A DNA stretch of 13,765 nt from Endozoicomonadaceae bacterium (GTDB lineage Bacteria; Pseudomonadota; Gammaproteobacteria; Pseudomonadales; Endozoicomonadaceae), in contig JAAOIJ010000080.1 of assembly GCA_015163815.1 (NCBI GenBank), positions 1 to 13,765 on the forward strand. The letters are read 5' to 3'. Position 1 is the first letter of the stretch. The number at the start of each line of letters is the position of its first letter. The position numbers and the translations under genes are program-made. This document shows, piece after piece, positions 13,561 through 13,765 of the stretch. The notes under the pieces were generated by a model. The model saw nothing but the letters and a program-made list of their open reading frames with translations, was not told the origin of the DNA and searched no databases.

Positions 13561-13614
13561 GAGGATTCTATCTAAATTTAGCATTTTAGACGGAATCTTC
13601 CTGGAAATGCTAAA
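13561..13614 (-). promoter_or_regulatory. Two mutually exclusive hairpins at the IS transposase 3' end
   Basis: Hairpin 1: GAGGATTC (13561-13568) pairs with GAATCTTC (13593-13600), then after a 2x2 internal loop TCTAAA (13571-13576) pairs with TTTAGA (13585-13590). Hairpin 2: TTTAGCATTT (13577-13586) is the exact complement of AAATGCTAAA (13605-13614), which contains the transposase stop codon. The two share bases 13577-13586, so only one can form at a time. Termination of the transposase transcript is the simplest role. Confidence 0.5.
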
Positions 13615-13765
13615 AATCATGACGTATTTTATTACTCGCTTTTAATAAATTAACGCAGATTACTTTAAAATAAGCCTGCGTTAATACTTTTTCGGCACTA
13701 AAATATTTCGCTTTCGTGAATAAAAAAAGACGTTTTAAAGTCCCAAAACTCTGTTCAATGACCCA
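13610..13765 (-). pseudogene. IS5-family transposase, C-terminal end (start beyond window; intactness unknown)
   Basis: The frame is open from the right edge to TAG 13612-13610, 51 codons. It starts WVIEQSFGTLKRLFLFTKAK, with the catalytic Glu in the VIEQ segment, then YFSAEKVLTQAYFKVICVN and LLKASNK. This is the standard C terminus of IS5-group transposases (WVVERxFGTLKR...YF...KV...K..C.NLLKA). No damage is visible in this part, so it may belong to an intact copy; it is listed as pseudogene only because it is incomplete here. Confidence 0.85.

Larger units (their letters stand above)
13471..13765 (-). mobile_element. IS5-family element, 3' end (continues beyond window)
   Basis: The terminus reads GAGACCTTTGCAATAAG, the kind of end (GAGACCTTTGCA) common in IS5-group elements. 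The transposase 3' end lies 139 bp inside it, transcribed toward this end. Between the stop and the terminus is a strong stem-loop. The element belongs to a different IS5 subgroup from both the left-edge remnant and the nested IS. Confidence 0.85.

Overview
The window looks like part of the chromosome of an AT-rich gammaproteobacterium, most plausibly a Legionellales/Coxiellaceae-type host-associated bacterium. The evidence is the gene set: a 348-residue PyrC and an RNase T that both match the Escherichia coli proteins in catalytic-residue spacing, PdxB, HtpX, TusA and a class II (plant-type) DAHP synthase. It is set in low-GC sequence littered with decaying IS5- and IS30-family elements. The family assignments rest on protein pattern recognition only; the genus is inference.

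Layout. (1) 1-390: two tandem 3' remnants of one IS5-type transposase. (2) 378-733: a gene-free stretch. (3) 734-3841, minus strand: a compact operon pyrC > rnt > a 37-codon small ORF > a Na+/H+-antiporter-family (YuiF-like) transporter. The joints are a 14-nt overlap, an ATGA overlap and a 3-nt gap, so translational coupling is likely. (4) 4039-5712, plus strand: class II DAHP synthase, then tusA. (5) 5726-6433, minus strand: an unrecognised 235-residue protein with an internal duplication. (6) 6592-11098: an accessory island bounded by two direct-orientation IS30 remnants. The left remnant carries a nested 1505-bp IS5-type element with TAGTCGAC ends and a 4-bp TTAT repeat at its flanks. Between the remnants lies a 649-residue, probably secreted and membrane-anchored, cysteine-rich protein that I do not recognise. 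(7) 11138-13192: pdxB (plus) and htpX (minus), convergent and overlapping by 9 bp. (8) 13252-13765: a possible truncated gene upstream of htpX, cut off by another IS5-type element whose end is GAGACCTTTGCA and which runs off the right edge.

The most interesting signal is in the island. The 649-residue protein's signal peptide is encoded partly by five perfect tandem copies of the heptamer TTTACTC. Seven is not a multiple of three, so gain or loss of one unit moves the gene into a frame that stops within a few codons. This is the design of a phase-variable surface or secreted protein. Other signals are two different transposase leaders with hairpins covering the ribosome binding site, an A7 slippery heptamer directly before a stop in the nested IS, and the small coupled ORF in the pyrC-rnt operon.

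The metabolic genes are core functions (pyrimidine, shikimate and pyridoxal phosphate synthesis, tRNA thiolation, RNA 3'-end trimming, membrane quality control). The island appears to have been inserted between what were probably divergent neighbours: the 235-residue gene and pdxB.
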